NCBI RefSeq assembly: GCF_014197755.1
Contig: NZ_JACIGE010000011.1
Coordinates: 62,001-126,000, forward strand
Direction of reading: 5' to 3'
Length of the DNA stretch: 64,000 bases
From: Rhodocyclus tenuis
GTDB taxonomy: Bacteria > Pseudomonadota > Gammaproteobacteria > Burkholderiales > Rhodocyclaceae
A program made the position numbers and the translations under genes. Position 1 is the stretch's first letter; every line of letters starts with the position of its first letter. The notes beneath the pieces are model-generated. The model saw only the letters and a program-made list of their open reading frames with translations, had not been told where the DNA came from and ran no database searches. Shown piece by piece: positions 62,925 to 64,000 of the stretch.

Positions 62925-63727
62925 TGGAATGGCGAGGAACTTCGGAAGGGAAGTCAATTTTCGCCGGCAAAGAAAAACGCCTGGGAAGGCCTCTCACCGC
63001 GCTAGAAAAGGCCCTGCCAATCTCAAAATACACAGCGATCATCGCATTTATTTCGTTGATCCCATTTCTTTCTGCGGACTTATGGGAGGCTTCTCATTTG
63101 CATATAACTCCGCTAGAGAAAAGCTATGCAAGTGTGAGTCTCCGACTTGGGGGCGGAGGAAAGTCACCGCCCGTCATCGTTCTTACTGAAGGTGGCAAAG
63201 ACTTGTTTGTGTCTTCGTGCGACGGATTGAAAGAACTCCTCTGTCGAGAGGAGTATTCTGAGAATCCCGCTGTTGTCGATATGGCTGTTGTGATAGAGGT
63301 GTCGCCAGGGAAAGGAGTAATCAAGCGCATAAACATGTCCGACAAGCTTGGAAAAGAAGTCGTCGTGACAAATCCTTATGCCAATACCTGGGCAAAAAGC
63401 TACCAAAGTAATCCGTACCAGAAAAACTGGTTTCTCCTGGTGATTTTCGTTGGTGCTGTTCTGGTTTTTCTCGTTCTGAGCATCTCATCCACCATTATCA
63501 ATTCGAGGAGTCGTAGGAAATGAGTAGTCCATCGACAGTTACCCTGGTTGCCCGAAGCCTTGGCGAGCAGGTTGGGGCTGTCGACGGAACGATCAACGCC
63601 TACATCGGCGCGCGCGATGGAAATATAGGCACATGGTTATCGGGCACCATTAAGGTGTCGAAGGGTTTTCATGTGGATGAGGTGCTTAATATGGAGAACA
63701 ATGCCATGAACATGAGTTTGGTGAAGG
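62898..63727 (+). repeat. Duplicated 3' tail of the secretion ATPase gene
   Basis: The 16-mer ATGAGTTTGGTGAAGG occurs at 62898-62913 and again at 63712-63727. The surrounding peptides also match: VQKGSQVDAVANIGQHAMRM and VSKGFHVDEVLNMENNAMNM, both ending MSLVK. Each copy directly precedes the start of a different membrane-protein gene (62924 and 63737). Confidence 0.75.
62924..63523 (+). CDS. Hypothetical two-helix membrane protein
   Basis: A 199-residue protein with GGAGG 7 nt before the ATG at 62924. A cytoplasmic N-terminus (about 1-33), a helix (about 35-52), an extracytoplasmic domain (about 55-165) with two cysteines (SSCDGLKELLCREEY) and a C-terminal helix (about 168-190) followed by a basic end NSRSRRK. 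The start overlaps the ATPase remnant stop, and the stop overlaps the next ATG (ATGA), so translation is coupled. No family recognised. Confidence 0.65.
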   Translation: MEWRGTSEGKSIFAGKEKRLGRPLTALEKALPISKYTAIIAFISLIPFLSADLWEASHLHITPLEKSYASVSLRLGGGGKSPPVIVLTEGGKDLFVSSCDGLKELLCREEYSENPAVVDMAVVIEVSPGKGVIKRINMSDKLGKEVVVTNPYANTWAKSYQSNPYQKNWFLLVIFVGAVLVFLVLSISSTIINSRSRRK

Positions 63728-63753
63728 GGCGATGTGATGGTATGGATTTTTAA
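63520..63753 (+). CDS. Short chimeric protein with an ATPase-tail-like C-terminus
   Basis: A 77-residue frame overlapping its neighbours at both ends. Its first ~44 residues (SSPSTVTLVARSLGEQVG, then GTINAYIGARDGNIGTWLSG) match nothing I recognise. The last ~30 (VSKGFHVDEVLNMENNAMNM, then SLVKGR) resemble the C-terminal tail of type I secretion ATPases and the remnant about 800 bp upstream. It may be a product of recombination rather than a working gene. Confidence 0.5.
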   Translation: MSSPSTVTLVARSLGEQVGAVDGTINAYIGARDGNIGTWLSGTIKVSKGFHVDEVLNMENNAMNMSLVKGRCDGMDF

Positions 63754-64000
63754 TAAGAAAATACCTGGGCTGATTTTGTTATTTTTGCCAGAGTTTATTT
63801 TATTGGCAATTTGGGTTTTATTTAAGAGCTCAATCTTAGATATTCGCGCAGCGATGTTCTCTCAAACCATTGAAATGAGCTCTGTTAGATTGATTGCAGT
63901 TAGTGGGGCTTTATTGGTGATTGCCCAAGCGTTTCGTATTTTTGCTTTTCAAACTGGTGAAGAAGTTTTTTGGGAGGTTAAAAAAGTAAGCATCGGGGGA
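63737..64000 (+). CDS. Membrane protein, partial at the window edge
   Basis: Open from ATG 63737 for 88 codons to the last base of the window. AAGGGG lies about 7 nt upstream, inside the preceding gene. The protein begins MVWIFNKK, then has two hydrophobic helices (GLILLFLPEFILLAIWVLF and LIAVSGALLVIAQAFRIFAF). The DNA is AT-rich, unlike the rest of the window, and codons such as TTA, TTT and ATT dominate, so it looks acquired. No family can be assigned from this part. Confidence 0.6.
   Translation, partial: MVWIFNKKIPGLILLFLPEFILLAIWVLFKSSILDIRAAMFSQTIEMSSVRLIAVSGALLVIAQAFRIFAFQTGEEVFWEVKKVSIGG

Overview
The window is GC-rich (about two thirds G+C) and densely coded with short intergenic gaps. 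The mix of genes suggests a betaproteobacterium of the Rhodocyclales type. Pointers are the yciB-yciI-bolA-ppiC order, a DUF2863 gene beside the biotin genes, PEP-CTERM proteins, DUF2914 and DUF2934 proteins, and a FlxA-like protein. The taxonomic call is inference from gene content; there is no rRNA operon. The last 3.5 kb differs: it is poorer in G+C, carries broken genes and looks like a decaying accessory island.

Layout. 1-6.9 kb: lipid A aminoarabinose (Ara4N) locus, with the end of arnT, one SMR-type flippase subunit, arnB, arnC, and ArnA split into separate formyltransferase and decarboxylase genes, then arnD. A divergent cytochrome b561 gene sits before arnD, and the gap between them holds an exact CTTAAG-N5-CTTAAG motif of the PmrA/BasR type. 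7-14.4 kb: tRNA-Ser(UGA), queD, a radical SAM gene, a small XRE-type regulator with palindromic sites in its promoter region, lysC, tRNA-Ser(GCU), a DUF2914 membrane protein, a polar amino-acid ABC transporter and tRNA-Arg(ACG). 14.7-22.2 kb: a FlxA-like protein, then a secreted set of two PEP-CTERM proteins, a 5'-nucleotidase and an ExeM/NucH-type nuclease; the two enzymes end in the same RTX-like C-terminal module. 22.3-26.5 kb: a periplasmic hypothetical, an Old Yellow Enzyme, an EamA transporter and two small membrane proteins.

26.7-38 kb: the oxidative pentose phosphate operon gnd-zwf-pgl with overlapping genes, a CHASE-PAS-GGDEF-EAL protein, rlmD, an Ala/Pro-rich lipoprotein, a GGDEF cyclase with an intact I-site, thrC and a 45-residue membrane protein. 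38-48.4 kb: nadC, nnr, a TonB-dependent receptor paired with an ABC-type binding protein, and purL. 48.5-60.5 kb: the ppiC/bolA/yciI/yciB cluster, a hybrid histidine kinase, and a biotin operon bioA-bioF-bioHC-bioD in which BioH and BioC form one polypeptide, preceded by DUF2863. Two small genes follow.

60.7-64 kb: a DUF4143 ATPase pseudogene with an internal deletion and two frameshifts, a three-TM hypothetical, a type I secretion ATPase remnant with two in-frame stops, and three translationally coupled membrane or small proteins that run off the window. The 3' tail of the secretion ATPase gene appears a second time about 800 bp downstream, each time directly before a different membrane-protein gene. 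The points that most deserve follow-up are the BioH-BioC fusion, the PmrA-like box in the arn locus, the shared C-terminal module of the secreted nucleases, and the duplicated ATPase tail.
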